DNA of 64,000 nucleotides from Brachyhypopomus gauderio (Eukaryota; Chordata; Actinopteri; Gymnotiformes; Hypopomidae). The notes below the pieces were generated by a model. That model made no database searches, was not told the DNA's origin, and saw only the letters and a program-made list of their open reading frames with translations. Of this stretch, positions 45,905 through 58,800 are shown one piece after another. The stretch's first letter is position 1; every line of letters starts with the position of its first letter. The stretch is taken from positions 3,177,049 through 3,241,048 of the forward strand of contig NC_135214.1 in NCBI RefSeq assembly GCF_052324685.1, written 5' to 3'. The translations under genes and the position numbers were made by a program.

Positions 45905-48800
45905 CATAATACTAACTATAATTGATAAGCAAAGTGCCCAGGCCTGAGGTTATACCGTAGACATGTAAATATATGAGCATTGTATCTGTTGACATGGTCC
46001 TCACAACTGTGAATTGTACTGCATCCTTTATTATTATAATGTTTGATGTTTTAAGGTTATTCGATGGGGAAAAAAATCTGATTAAATGGACCACTACAGA
46101 CCCATCTATAAAAACCTCTGTCCCAAACATCGGTTGTGTTTTATTTTATTAAGGGAATCAAATAGCTTGTTACCTGAATACAAGCTTGGATTTAAGATTT
46201 AAGATTGAGGTACGTGTGCAGTGAAATGTTTATTCTCCTCAAACCTGGAGACCACATGTTTGCTGTAAATACGGTTACTACAGGAAGAGATTTTTTTTTT
46301 GTACCTGCTCATTAATTCAGTTAAATGAAGTGAGAAAGTAGGACTCAGGGTCAACCAACCAAAAATTAAGAAGGAAAAACAAAGAAAATCCCTTTTAAAG
46401 CGTTTCACGTGTTCCTGCTCACATGCAGCATGACTGACAGCCGCCGCTGTGCGAGTAACTCCACTGGGTGGCACTGGCCTTGGCACACGAGGGGTTAATG
46501 TTTGTGCCATGCTGCTCGTCATCGGTTAGACTGAAAATTACCGAGTGTGTGGATGTGTGTGGGGTTGGGGAGATAGAATTTGTACCATTTTTATATTAAA
46601 AACCGAATTAAAAGATCTTTTTGGGAAACCTAGCATTTCAGATATATGGGTTAAAAGACAAATGCAATTAAAACAATAATAATAATTGTTCTTATCATCC
46701 AGAAATCGGTCGTAGAATTTAGCAGGATGCCTTCATAGGCCTCTTCTGTGAAAGCTGAATTGTTGCTTAACCCAACCAGTGACCCTGCCACATGCAATCT
46801 CACCCTCTCCACCAGGAACCACTAGCATGTGGTACCCCCTGGGTGCAACCATGCATCGCACAGCAGAAAAAGCAGTGCGCTAAAATGAAAAGAGGGAAAT
46901 CCGCGATTCACGAATCGGAAAGCTCGCTCCGGCCCTGCTTACTCATCTGTTAAAAATCGGGAGTGAGCTGGAAAGTTTTTTTACGAGAGGACTTTTGACG
47001 GTGTCCTGCTGCTCCGTCAGTGGTGCACATGCTGCAGGCCGTGGCGTTCCCTATTGCCTTCCAGGTCATTGGGTAGCCGCAGTGGGGGACCCGCCCCTCA
47101 GACTCATGACAAGCTTCTGATTCGCAGCTGGATCCGTTACTGGGTATCATAGGAAATGAGTCAGTAAAATATCACTGGGCTGAAAAGCGTGAAAAATTGT
47201 CATGATATCATTTGTAAATGCCAGTCGTGGGTGAACCGGGCCTGGTAATGAAGGGACCTGTCTCCAGACTGTCCTGGTTCAGAACAACTGAGATTCATGC
47301 AAAGACGCACAGAGGCAGCAATGAAAGATTTCTGCCTTCACAGATCTGCAGGTTACAGGGGTTGAGCTCCTAGTGTGGTCTGTCTGAGACACATAGTGCT
47401 GGTTCACATTTGGGCTTTGCTCTCCTTTTACTTTGTATAAGAATGACAGTGATGTGTCAGGTGACATTTGATGTGAAACAAGGTTTCACATGTGCTTCTA
47501 GTGTGAACAGTATGCCCCAATGTATATCTGCCTCCTTTTATTTCAAGCATACACTTTATGTTTGTTACTTATCTATTGTTCCCTCAAATCATAACTAATT
47601 TTAGGATTATTTTAAAAAATCACACAAGTACTAATGTTGCATTGCAGGATAAACACAGATTATCATAATATCTGACAGTCATATTGAAGCTTATTTAAAC
47701 AAACCTTTAACCTTAAAACAACAACAACCAGTTTTCAAAAGATGAAAAAATGTATCAGAGCTTTCAAGCAAAGGCAAAAAAATCGTTTAATGTTATTAGT
47801 TTATTTATTTATTTTCTGACACGTCGTGCTAATGTACAGCTGGAGTTAGCCCCTCACTCGTTTGGAAGATACTAGAGTTGGATATCAGAGCCATGTAAAT
47901 CCAATCAATTATACAGTCTTACAGATAAAATATTGCTAAATCAAAACACATTTTCAAAAAGTCACAGTATAATGAGAAATTTAAATTGGAAAAAGAAACC
48001 ATTTGTTTATTGGAAATGCCAGAATGAGGTGGTGACTTGCCATCCATAAATTTTGTCATCCTTTCATATTCCTTTAATCTCCGGGCCCCAGCCCTGGCAC
48101 TGTTTCAAGATTTTTAATGAAGCCAGACATGAGAGACATCAATCCCTGGTGATACATTGTCCATTTGTATCAGAGAGCACCATGGAGGGCAAAGGAGAAG
48201 GAAAAAGACAAAATAAAAGTCCTTATATCAAAATATACCATTAGCTTTTCGAAGGGACCTTTACTTACTTTCCCTGTTTCAGCCTGGCATTGCACGAATC
48301 CAGATGACATACCCGTTTCAGAAGGCCGAGAACTGCACGCAGTTCCCGAGCCGAGTGACGTTCATCTCGTGGTAATCCTCCCCTCTCCGGCTTCACCAAA
48401 CTCTGCCTTCTTTTTGAATCCCAGTGGTTCCTAGGGGAGACCAGAACATCTTGCTGTGATCCAAACAAATTGTGCCAAAAGCTATCAAAACAGGATTAGC
48501 AGACAACAATAGAGTTTAATGAAGGCATGAAGAATTAAAAGGTAGTTTCCCAGTAATTCACGAATGGAATGCACAGACTATATTGCAGTATGTCTGTTAT
48601 TTTGCATCTATACCATACCTGTTGTTTAAAAGTCCTATATTATAAAGCAATTTAGAAGCACCCTGCATAGACACTCACAGCCCTACGTGATGTTATTATT
48701 ATAATTCTTAGCGTTTTGTGCTACGTATGCCGTATCTTCAGAAGTGAAGGGAGGGGAGACGGGTCTCGATATTGAGGGAGGGGCTCTCATCATTGGTAAA

Positions 48801-48856
48801 CCCTAACCCTAACCCTAACCCTAACCCTAACCCTAACCCTGACCCTAACCCTAACC
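48801..48856. repeat. interstitial telomeric repeat (CCCTAA)n
   Basis: Six perfect CCCTAA units, one CCCTGA variant, two more perfect units and a partial one. This is the vertebrate telomere hexamer at an internal position, with unique sequence on both sides. Confidence 0.95.
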
Positions 48857-49055
48857 ATGCAGTAACACATTGTGAAATAAGACTGTTCTAGTGGGCGTGC
48901 GTCTACTGCCATGTTAGCAGCAGTCGCACACAGCAGGCCGCGCTTGAGCCTACTGCTCACACAGCTGCCTACAAACTCTCAGGCTTCTATTTCAGGGAAT
49001 TGGCCTGCAATATAAGCAGGACCGATTTGACTGAATAGCTGTTGCCCAAGACTAT

Positions 49056-49080
49056 ATCATCATCATCATCATCATCATCA
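49056..49080. repeat. (ATC)n trinucleotide repeat
   Basis: Eight uninterrupted ATC units. Confidence 0.9.
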
Positions 49081-49089
49081 TTTATCACT

Positions 49090-49780
49090 GAGGCTTGTGG
49101 TTCCCATGTTCTGGGTTAAAGCATTACAAAATACCACAATTATACATCTGGAACAGCTACGTGCTCTTTTAGAACTTTGTAATAACTGCAGCTCAAATAT
49201 TTCCACGCCGCGCCATTGTTTTAAGTAAAAAAAAATCAACCTTTCAAGATGTGTATAGTATGATACAACAGATGAAATGTCAAGAACAAAGGTGGGGTAG
49301 GATCTTACATTTGATAGCAGCCTGGTCAAATACTGATGAATTGTGAAGCGGTGCTTGGTGCACACGGTTAATACATAACTGGAGAAACGGGGTTTTTGAA
49401 TCCTGACATTTGGAGTGAATCCCCCGCTGACTTAATCATCACAAATATTGCATGTCATTTGTTAGCCACACACGGACCTGGCTGATGGTGGTGGTGGTAA
49501 TGTGCCTCTGCTGTGCGGGGTGTCCTGGAGCGCTGCGGCCTGATGGTGCCACCACCACTCGCTCTTATTATCCTGTCTGTCCATAGAGATGACCATGAAG
49601 ATCTCCACGCAGTAGATGTGTGTGGAAATACACGTGTGAGGTGTGTGAGGGCTGAAGAGGGGAGAGGGGGTGAACGGCGATGGTTAAAATAGTCTGTGAC
49701 TTACTTTAAATATTTACATTAAGAAAAATTTACAGATTAATGGAAATATTATATGTATATTGTGGGATATAGCTTTAAAT
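49090..49780. other. intergenic, no gene recognised
   Basis: No exon or RNA gene seen. It leads into the CCAAT-box promoter at 49.8 kb. Confidence 0.5.
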
Positions 49781-49789
49781 GATCGTGGA

Positions 49790-49898
49790 GCCCGTCTGGA
49801 AACGCCTCCCTGAGCTCCTCCAATCAAAAGTCTTCAAATGAACACAGGCGCCGCGTCGGCAGCCAATAGAAACGGTTCTTTGAGACGAAGGTGGAAAC
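49790..49898 (+). promoter_or_regulatory. CCAAT-box, CpG-bearing promoter of the 49.9-kb gene
   Basis: TATA-less sequence with two CCAAT boxes (tccaatcaaa at about 49819, agccaatagaaacgg at 49861-49875) and CpGs (gcgccgcgtcggc, 49850-49862) directly upstream of an ATG with a following strong donor. This is the usual layout of a housekeeping promoter. Confidence 0.5.
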
Positions 49899-49942
49899 AT
49901 GGCGCTTCACGCACTCCGAGCCTGCAGGAAGGATTCTGTACT
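49899..49942 (+). CDS. clybl: first coding exon of a split gene, possibly clybl (mitochondrial citramalyl-CoA lyase)
   Basis: An ATG at 49899 (AACATGG, good context) opens 14 codons (M-A-L-H-A-L-R-A-C-R-K-D-S-V) plus two bases, then a perfect donor GTAAGT at 49943. The peptide is basic, lacks acidic residues apart from one Asp, and could begin a mitochondrial presequence. It resembles the human CLYBL start (MALRLLRRAARG). CLYBL lies downstream of GPR183 in the same orientation in tetrapods, matching strand and order here. CLYBL cleaves citramalyl-CoA in the matrix. The second exon was not found in the remaining 14 kb; CLYBL introns are very long in mammals. The match is short, so this could be another gene's first exon. 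Confidence 0.4.
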
Positions 49943-50339
49943 GTAAGTCTTAAATACCTTTCCGTCCATTCCTAGACCTCTTTAGGCGTTCAGCCCGTGA
50001 CATGTCTTCGCTTTAACATGTGAGAGTATGTTTGTTGCCCTGCACAAAGAAGACACTCATACAAAAAATTAAATTAATAAAAAAAACGAAAATAAAGCTG
50101 GCAGAACCACTTAGCCTTGTCGCTAGCCAGTGTTGCTCAGCGCGGTGACATCCAGGTGCATGTTGGGTAGGGGAGTTCCTTCTGCCCGGGGCCGAGTGCG
50201 GCGCGTGCGTTGTTAAGCTTGCGCGTGCACACCGAGGACTCTCCGTTTTGAAAGCCACGTCGTGCAATTCTCTGAAACGTCTGAAACGTCGGTCGCTGCA
50301 GACTAATGCACTCAAAAAGCCCTAATACTGCACCCATCA

Positions 50340-50341
<2 letters not shown>

Positions 50342-50391
<50 letters not shown>
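50342..50391. repeat. (GT)n microsatellite
   Basis: About 25 uninterrupted GT units. Confidence 0.95.
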
Positions 50392-50392
<1 letters not shown>

Positions 50393-53300
50393 TCCTTTGC
50401 CGGTCTCCCGAGCTATTAATACTGTATACGGTTTTCGAGTAGTTACAGTTAAGCTTTGGTTATTCACTGTATTGCACTTTATGGTTGTTCAAAAATGTTA
50501 CAGTAGACTAGTACGTAATAATCCATCTTATTTACCAGTAATAAACTAACTATAATTTATATGTCAGAACAACAGATGTTCACTATCTACAAATATAGAA
50601 TAAAACTCGACCATTTAGTCTAAGTCCAGATCTTTGGAGTGGTGGTTTACCATATGGGGGTTTTCAGAATGTAGTCATCTTGTATTTTAATGTAAAAGAA
50701 AAAATCTGATTTTGCTGATGATCTGACTTAATGATATTGCCAGTAAATAGTTTAATAATTTATTTATTTTGTGTGTTGGCTATTGATTACTCTGTATTAA
50801 GAATATTCAATTACACATAGTCTTTGGCAACTGTGATGGCATTTAAAACTAAAATAGTTACTGAAATTAAAAGCTCAGCATATGATTTAAATATGCAGTT
50901 TTGTCAGAAAGGGTTAAATAGTAAGGATGTCTTCAGCAGGTGCTGCTGTGGGTCACTGACAGAACGCCCCCCCTGCCCAACCTGTGGACCGCTGCTCTGA
51001 TTGCCTTCTGCTCTGTCAGCTTTGTGGCTTTTGCTCATGCTCCACTCCCAGGTTGAAGTTTCATCTTGTGCTTTTGGCTCCAAAGTCATGGTGAAATGTT
51101 TAGACTGGACCTTTTTGTTCGTCAGATCTTGACTTCACATTGTATACTATATTTTATACTACATTTCACTTTTTTTTAAATTACCACTATTTGTTAAATG
51201 TATGTGTATTAGTCTACACTGTAAATTGCTTGTTATGACATAGATACTGCAGTTTGGATTCGAAATCGCGAAAAGCTGAACACATGAAATTTTGATTGTT
51301 GCTGAAAAGACAATTTAGGTTGAATAATTTCAGATTTTGCACCAGTGGTATGCAAGCTGCCTCCAGTACTAATTACAGAGGCAGGAGTTCACTAACTACT
51401 GACCCAGGGCCACAACATTGGACAACGACACAAGGAAAGCAAGACGTTTCAGAATACTTAGGGTTGACCATCAAGCTATGAACCAGATATTTCAACAAAT
51501 GTTTATAAACAGAGTCAGCAAGAAGGCAAAACAACCATGCAGAACCTCCCACTTCAATTAGCCAGTCTAGTAATCTGTTAACACGGAAGGGTACATCTGC
51601 ACCTGATTCGCCTTGAGAGACTTTAATGAGGAACTTCAAACAGTTTAAATGTCAATTACAAAGAAAGCGTCGATTTAAGGTCCTGACAGTCTGCCCCTGT
51701 TGGTCACTGGGATGTGGTGCCAGGTGGCTTTAATTCGAGGCAGATGAATTTCCAGAGGCGCTTCGCTGATGGCGTTGAGAACCTACAGCGTGACACGAGT
51801 GTCACGCCAGGCTCCGTCACGCCAGGCTCTGTCACATTTGCAGGTCGTATGTGAGGGGGGGGGGCACGCACTGTGACAGTTTCTGAGCCCGAGGTTTCTT
51901 CAGACACTGTCTTGAGGGTGTGTTTAGCTCTGTTAATTAAAGCCACCGGTTCCTCATCGTCTTTTGTTTCTGGAAGATTAAGCCATTTGCTTGTCTTTTC
52001 TTAGTGAGTACATATGAGCTCATTAACAGAAAGCATTCTATATTTTTTAAAAAGCTTTTTTTTCCCCTCCCGTAACAACGGTGTTCCTCTCCAGATAAGA
52101 TGTAAGGTGAGTTTCTCAGGAAGTGAGGCTAAGTGTTTGCAGGAGCGTATGCCTTGTGGACAGCCGGTAGCCCTGTAGCGTGTTTGCTGGCTGTGGCGTG
52201 TCCCCAACACCCGTGTGACTCATGTAGAAGCATCCCAGAGAAAACACAGACTGCTGCTATGAACTCTGCAAGTGCCGAAAATGGCCTGGAGCTTTTCAAT
52301 TACACTGGCAAGGCCTGGATGCTATAAGTTAATGGGCAGCTTCCTCCAAAGCTTTATAGCACAGGTTATAAAACCCTGAGGTATAATGTGCTACTATAAC
52401 TTTGTCAATTAGGAGCAACTGTGCAAAGGGCTGTAGAGACCTGGCAGGGATGGGAAGCAGAAAGACATTTAGCATAAATCTAAGGGGAATTTTAAAATAG
52501 TCTCAGTTTATGAACTATTTAGGAACGTACGAGGATTTTGGTCAGATTTTAGGAGTTCTCATGAGGATTCGTGATATCTGGAATGTCAGTCCTGTGTCTT
52601 GTTCGAAGTCTAAGACCAACTTTGTATCTTTAACAGGGCTTTAGTAAGATATGGTGTGCTGGCCTAATCTACCCATTCCAAAGACTGACAAAGTTAATAA
52701 TGAACATTTTGAATGAACCTGATGGAACCTGTTTGAGCAGAACCTAAATCCTGGTGTGCTTGGTAAGTGCTCAATTGTCCATTGAGGTTACGAGAAAAAT
52801 TCAGCTAGATGTCTGCATGTCCGACACGCCTAAGTCACGACTGTGAAGTCCTGACAACAGAGTTGTCAACACAGGGCGGGTTTTAAATATTCAAACCTGC
52901 TCCACCCACCTGGTGCAGGCGTGGCCGTTGGAATCCCATCGACAAACACGTGAGCCCAGAACAAACAGCACCGTGTCGACAGGTCGTTTCCACGTTGATT
53001 GGTGCTGGTGACCAGAGCGGAGGTGTGTGGCCTTAATTCGTTTAGGGTGAGAGCAATTTGAGCCCACTGTGAGCGCGCGCTACAGCCGTGCTCACCAGAG
53101 CCCGGGTCCCCGGGTCCTCGCGCTCGCCTAGACTCCCTGACTCCCCAGTGCCTGAAACACACGGCTGTGCGTCTGCAGCACGAGACCAGGCGCTAACGGC
53201 GCGCCTCACGGCTTCGGTGCCTTTACTACAAAACCAGGGAGACGTGTTTTTGAAGCCAGTCCCGGTTTTCCCCACTGTAAAGGGAGAAGAGCTGCAGTCA

Positions 53301-56300
53301 GGCGAGAGGTGTGTGTATTTGTCTTTGCCGGGCCGCCCTCTCCAGAAAGCATGATGGAGTGATAGAGCAATAGAGGCCTTTCCAAAAACAGTTTGGTTCT
53401 GGCTCTCTCCTTTCAGAGCAGTGCATCAATAAATCGCTCTATTACCTGTTGTTGACCCTCCTAAGCCAGCCTTTGAAATTTGTTACAGAGCATTAACTTA
53501 ACACGTGTCGCAGAGGGAAAACAAAGAGCGGGTAACAAGACTGGGGGCCAGCTGAGTAAACCGAGTGCGAGGGACAGGGGTCCGGAGAGCGCTCGTCCTG
53601 GAGGGAACCGAGAAAAGCCCATACGGCCGACAGATGGAGATCTCTTGCTCCGGGTCCCCACAGACGAAGAAAAACACTGGCCCAAACAAGTGGCCGGGCC
53701 CTCGGTGCCGGCCGCTTTGATCAGCAAGTGGGGCTCGGGCTGTGAGCAGCACCTCCGATACGCCACGGAGCCGCATCTGTATAAACACGGCCCGAGAGGA
53801 ACGTGTGAACAATGCAACAAAAGAATCCTGTTCTAAAGCCGGACAGCTGGCTAGGGCACGACCCGTGTAGTCTGATCACGGGACCCCGATGAAATGAAGT
53901 GTTGGAAGTAGGTGTTTCAAAGGACAACTGTTGGACATTGGAAATTGTATTATTATTTTTTTGTAATGCATAAACGCTAAATATTAGCTTATAAAAACAA
54001 CAATAAGAAAAATCCTTTATTTCTATTTGCTGTATTCATAACAGCACACCGACACTATTTACATTACGTGTGATTTATTGGTTTTCAATTGTTTAGTCTT
54101 GCCAGTTCTCGGAGTAAGCAGGCTAATTAAAGAAGAAAGGAAAACAGGCGTGGAGAAGATACAGAGCTCCTTCCTGCAATGGGCCTAATTGGATTTCAGC
54201 CTGTACGGTTTGTTGGCTGTATGGCGTACCAAGCGTATAGCCCGTCATCCGGAGGGCCGAGCTGTGTGAAGGCTCGTGCGGAAACCCGCGCCTGCGAGTG
54301 CCAGGAGCGCCTATGATCGCCACCTGTTTTCTGTCGTATGCGTCACTCTAATGAACTGCAGCGCCGAGCTGCGAGCAGGCAGCGCGCACCGCTTGTGCGG
54401 CGGTAGTTCTGAGCGCAGCGCGTGCAGGGGTGGTAGTAATTCTCCTCGCGTCCTCATGGGGGCAGTGTTCACAATGTTCTGCTCTGGACGGGAAAGATGG
54501 CTCGGTATGGCGCTTTGTGGGAAAGGAAGTTACAGATTTGGAAAATACAATAACACCTTTTTAAAACTTATTTTTTATTTTTTTATTTTTGACAGTTATA
54601 TACACCATATTAAGCTTTTTAAGTTATATACACCATATATTATAACAATAAAAAAATCCAAATTTGTTGATTAACATCCTCAAAGTTCCTTTTTACAGCA
54701 TAGGTGGATTAGAAGATAAAATATTTTTAATGGATTATTAGAAACCAATGAGCTGCAATATAATGTTCAAAATGTTATTGCAATAAGCGGTCATTGTAGT
54801 GCTTAAAAATTCTTCAATGAAAAAGCCATAAATTAATAATATTAATTACGGACATGTTATGCATTCACAAATCCAGCATGTATGTTTAAAATCAGAAATA
54901 TCTGAGTGCATGCATCTCTGTAAAACCTCATTTATTGCAGGCTTCCCTCTATGACTAATGGTTATACACCCTCTCTCATAACTTCTACATAGCAAACCCT
55001 GTAATAAATAGAACTTACAGAGATATCTGTCACTTGCAGTGGAACCATGCGATGAAGCCAAATCCCTTTTTCTTAAATGACTGGGTGAAAAAAAATGAAC
55101 TTCAACAGTAGTCATTCAGAACTTAAGCAGGAGTAATAGTGCTGACCCCCGGTCCAGTAGTACCTGGGCTGGGTTCTCCGCCCCGTGCCTCCAGTAGCTT
55201 GATATGCCCTTCCACTGATCCTCATTAGCTTCTGGAAAGTAGTGCGTGTCGGTGCGGCGTTTCCGGGGACAGGGGGTGTCGGGGGTGTCGGGGTGGGCCG
55301 CGTTGCGATAGGTGGAGTCGCCCGTCATGACTCGCACCTCCTTAATCCGGCTCCGTTTGGCTCGGATGTGCAAGCGAGGTCTGCGTCCGTTTAGGGCCGG
55401 GCATGCGACACACTCTACCGGGGGTGGCAAAGCGCTTTGGACTTTTAAAAACACCAGTTGTACCTTCTGTAAGTGCTGCGTGGTGTTCCTGGTGGGTGGA
55501 GGCTCTGTGCCTGCTGGGGTGGATGTTCACATCCTGCAGATGTAGCCAAGCCTCCGGCTCCTGGAGCAACATGGAGGATTTAATATGTGATTTAATGTTA
55601 ATTTTATTGAAGCTCTTAAATGCTGGGTTTATGGTTCTGGGCTCCTCTTATCATAATAGCTTTTAGATGCTCAGGGTATTTTCTATTAGCGGAGAAGACG
55701 GGGTTCTTGTTTGTTGAGTTCTCTTTCCCCTTCTGGAAATTTGAGTGCTTGGCAGTTCTTCTGGTGAAAGTGATTTTTCAAGAATCAATTCATGAATATT
55801 TTTGGAGACACAAGACTTCTTATGAATTTGCCCTGTGCAGTTTTTTTTATGACAACACCTGATCACATTCCTTTGTAAATGCTGAATATGGACCTTTTGC
55901 AAACATCATAAACCTATTATATAAAATAAACCTTGACTTTTTTCTGTGAGGCACAGTGTATAAAATACTATTTGGATGATTAGAAATGTTTAAACATGTT
56001 GTTTTCTGTGTAGAAAATGGCTTTGTCAGACAAAGTAGACAATTATAACAGTGTCAGAGTATTATCCAAGTGAGTGTGCTATTTTCTGTTTGTCTATTGT
56101 TATTTTAAAGGCATGCCCTAACTTGAGGTGTTTGAAGCTACACGCATCTGTGGCTAGTCAGTTTCAGTGAGATTGTATTAGGACTCTGGTGACCTTGAAA
56201 TCCATCCTTATCTTTAAAATCTTTAAATTGAATCCTCCTTAGTTTGCTATTTTCCCCACTACACTGCCCATATTTGCTACGGCTTTAAGAGTGAGCTTTG

Positions 56301-56699
56301 CCTAGAGCTACCAGCTTCATACACTGTAACCTTTCTCAGATCTCAAGGTCATGTTTTTTCTCTTAAAGCTCACAGGGATCAGCTCCCAAACACAAACAAG
56401 GCCCGGTACACACTGGCTCCGCCTCCCCCATGTACCACCTGGATCTCCTCCACTCAGAATGGTTGCTCATGATGACCCCCGCCCATGTGGACGTCCTATC
56501 AGCGAGCGGGAGGTGACTGAGGGTACGCGTGTGCTGTAGAAGCCGAGCGGGCCAGTCAGGCCGTTTGCTTTGTCCCTGTAATGGGGTGTGTGATGGGCCC
56601 TTGGTCACATCACCCCGAGCAGAGTCCTGTTAGTGCTGTTACTCATTAGAACCAGGCCACGGCACACGAGCACAAGCCAGTCGAGGAGGTCTCACATCT

Positions 56700-56717
56700 C
56701 ACACACACACACACACA

Positions 56718-56764
<47 letters not shown>
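56700..56764. repeat. (CA)n microsatellite
   Basis: About 32 CA units with one CAGA interruption. Confidence 0.95.
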
Positions 56765-56766
<2 letters not shown>

Positions 56767-56873
56767 CTCTGTCCTCTAAGGACAGGTGTCTGTGTCCACA
56801 TCACTCATCCTAATGATGCATGTGGCTTGCTGTTTCAGTCAGCCAGTAAGTTGGTTACAGTGAGAGGTTTAGG

Positions 56874-56886
56874 CCCCCCCCCCCCC

Positions 56887-56926
<40 letters not shown>
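56874..56926. repeat. poly-C plus (CA)n tract
   Basis: Sixteen C residues followed directly by about 18 CA units. Confidence 0.9.
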
Positions 56927-56928
<2 letters not shown>

Positions 56929-58689
56929 GTTTGTTTGGTGAGGTTTTGTTTGTTTATTGTTTCCAGATGGCTGCCCTCGACTTTGCCTGTGTGGCTTTCC
57001 AGTTCCCAGCGAGTGTTTTACAGCCTTGGCTGCAGTGCTCACCCGTTTCATCGCCCCTGCTCTTTACGACGGGCCCTTTTTCCCTCCAAACTGGGAACAA
57101 CTGTCAGAAGCTGTCTGCGCTCTTCCAGAGTGAAAAGAAGCCACTAATCTTTGTTTTGACGCCGCAAAGTTCTAGCCGAGGTCTAAGGGTCAGTCGCGAG
57201 GCCAGCGTCCCCTGGGCTCCAGCGTCCCTGGGGCACCCGCTCCCCCGGCTTTATTCCAGCATCAAGGCCCCAGCTGAGAGCCTTTGTTCACGGAGGTGCA
57301 CTGAAATGTGGCACTTTTGTTCTGAGGCACGACTGATGAGGCTGGGAAACCTTTTTTCGTGCTTGTGTCTGGGCACCATTAAGCGCACGTCACTTATTTA
57401 CAGGAAGAGGGCAGGACCGTGCCGGCTGTAAACGTCGGCGCAGACGGCCTTACTCATCGGATGCGGTTAAGAGCAGAAAGCTTGCCGGCTTTGTTAAGCC
57501 CTCCGCTCCTTCAACGGGGTCTTTTCTCCGGCGTCCCCCCCCAATTGCTGATTACTATCACATTCCAATTCCCTTAATCTCATTTCGCCCGGTGACTTAA
57601 CCCAGTGAGACCAAGACATCGGGCCGTCGGCCAAAACCAAACGGAGCGGCTTCGTTTCGGGTCAAAGGCACCGCTGCCGTCGGGACCCGAGTCCTGCGCC
57701 CTCGGTGTCCCGCCCCTATGGGAGACACCCCCCCCCCCCATTGCCACCGCCTGGTCGGATCGGAGAGTCGAGGACAAAACGGCGCGTGCGCTGGTGCCGT
57801 CCGCCTTATCCCGCCTCGGCTTCCAGCACAGGTCCGCTGTCGTGTTGCTACGTGGCCAGGAGGGCAGTGGACCTCGTCACTGTCTAGCGTGGCCCTGACC
57901 ACAGGCTGAGGTGTGTCAGTCACATGATGCTCTCGTATCGCTCACTGACATCAGCGTTGTGGTATATTTGCCAGGATGCTAGCAGAGGTAGCAGATGGTT
58001 TGGTGTTTGTCAGGTTTTTACAGGCTGGTGACTCAGTGTTTCAATCATCATCAACCAAATGGGTGCTAGATCTCATTTAGGCATTTAGGTCTGTAAGCTC
58101 ACAACAGAAACATGTAATTATGGCTATGAACTGATAAAGCTGTAAGATCTTTCCAACCATGAGAAGTTTAAGCCAGTGTAATCTTTGGCTTTGGCCTTCC
58201 TATTTGGCCAATTTACATATTTCTCCTTTTCTTTGATTCAGGCAGTGCAGGAAATTCTCTTTTGATCACAGACTGTTCAATCTAGACATTCTGCGTTATG
58301 TGGAAGGTTAAAATCTTTGAGATTTAAAGCAGAAATGAAGCTTTAGATATGTTGACAGGCTAAACCCAGCAGTGCCAGCGTGCTGTCCAGTGCACAATAC
58401 TATTGCACAATACTATTGCAGGAGGGGGGGGTCAGTCACATGCTACAAAAAAATGAAAACAACTCTGTGCTGTTGCTTTCATTGTATTATGGCAATTAGC
58501 CTGAAGCTATATGTCTGTGGTCTGTGTGATTTGTATGTGTTAGCCAGGTTTGGGAAAAGTGTATATGGGTTTATTGGAGGCTTCCGTTTCGTTTCATGAA
58601 TAACATGGAGACACTGTGATGCTCATTTGAAAGTGTTTAATTGATGCACAAAATGCAACGATCCATCTGGGGAAATGCTGTTTAGATCA

Positions 58690-58800
58690 AACGGCCCCTT
58701 TTCAAATAGTTTAATTAGTTTAGAAGTATCGGCTAATAGCTGATGTGCCAGCAAACAACCGGGCTAATTAGACCTCTTCTCTGAGGCTGCTTTTTCTAGA
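58690..58800. other. candidate conserved non-coding element
   Basis: Complex sequence with repeated homeodomain-type cores (tttaattagttta near 58708, gggctaattagacc near 58760) and no repeat or coding signature. Judged by texture only. Confidence 0.25.

Larger units (their letters stand above)
44340..48790. other. intergenic, no gene recognised
   Basis: Contains a poly-G run (45672-45699) and a (GA)n array (45833-45900). The stretch at about 48010-48250 reads like a conserved non-coding element (complex, non-repetitive, AT-leaning), but this is a weak impression. Confidence 0.45.

Noticed and set aside
53461..53836. Overlapping frames of 104-119 codons on both strands
   Set aside because: CpG-rich patch open in several frames at once, with no recognisable protein.
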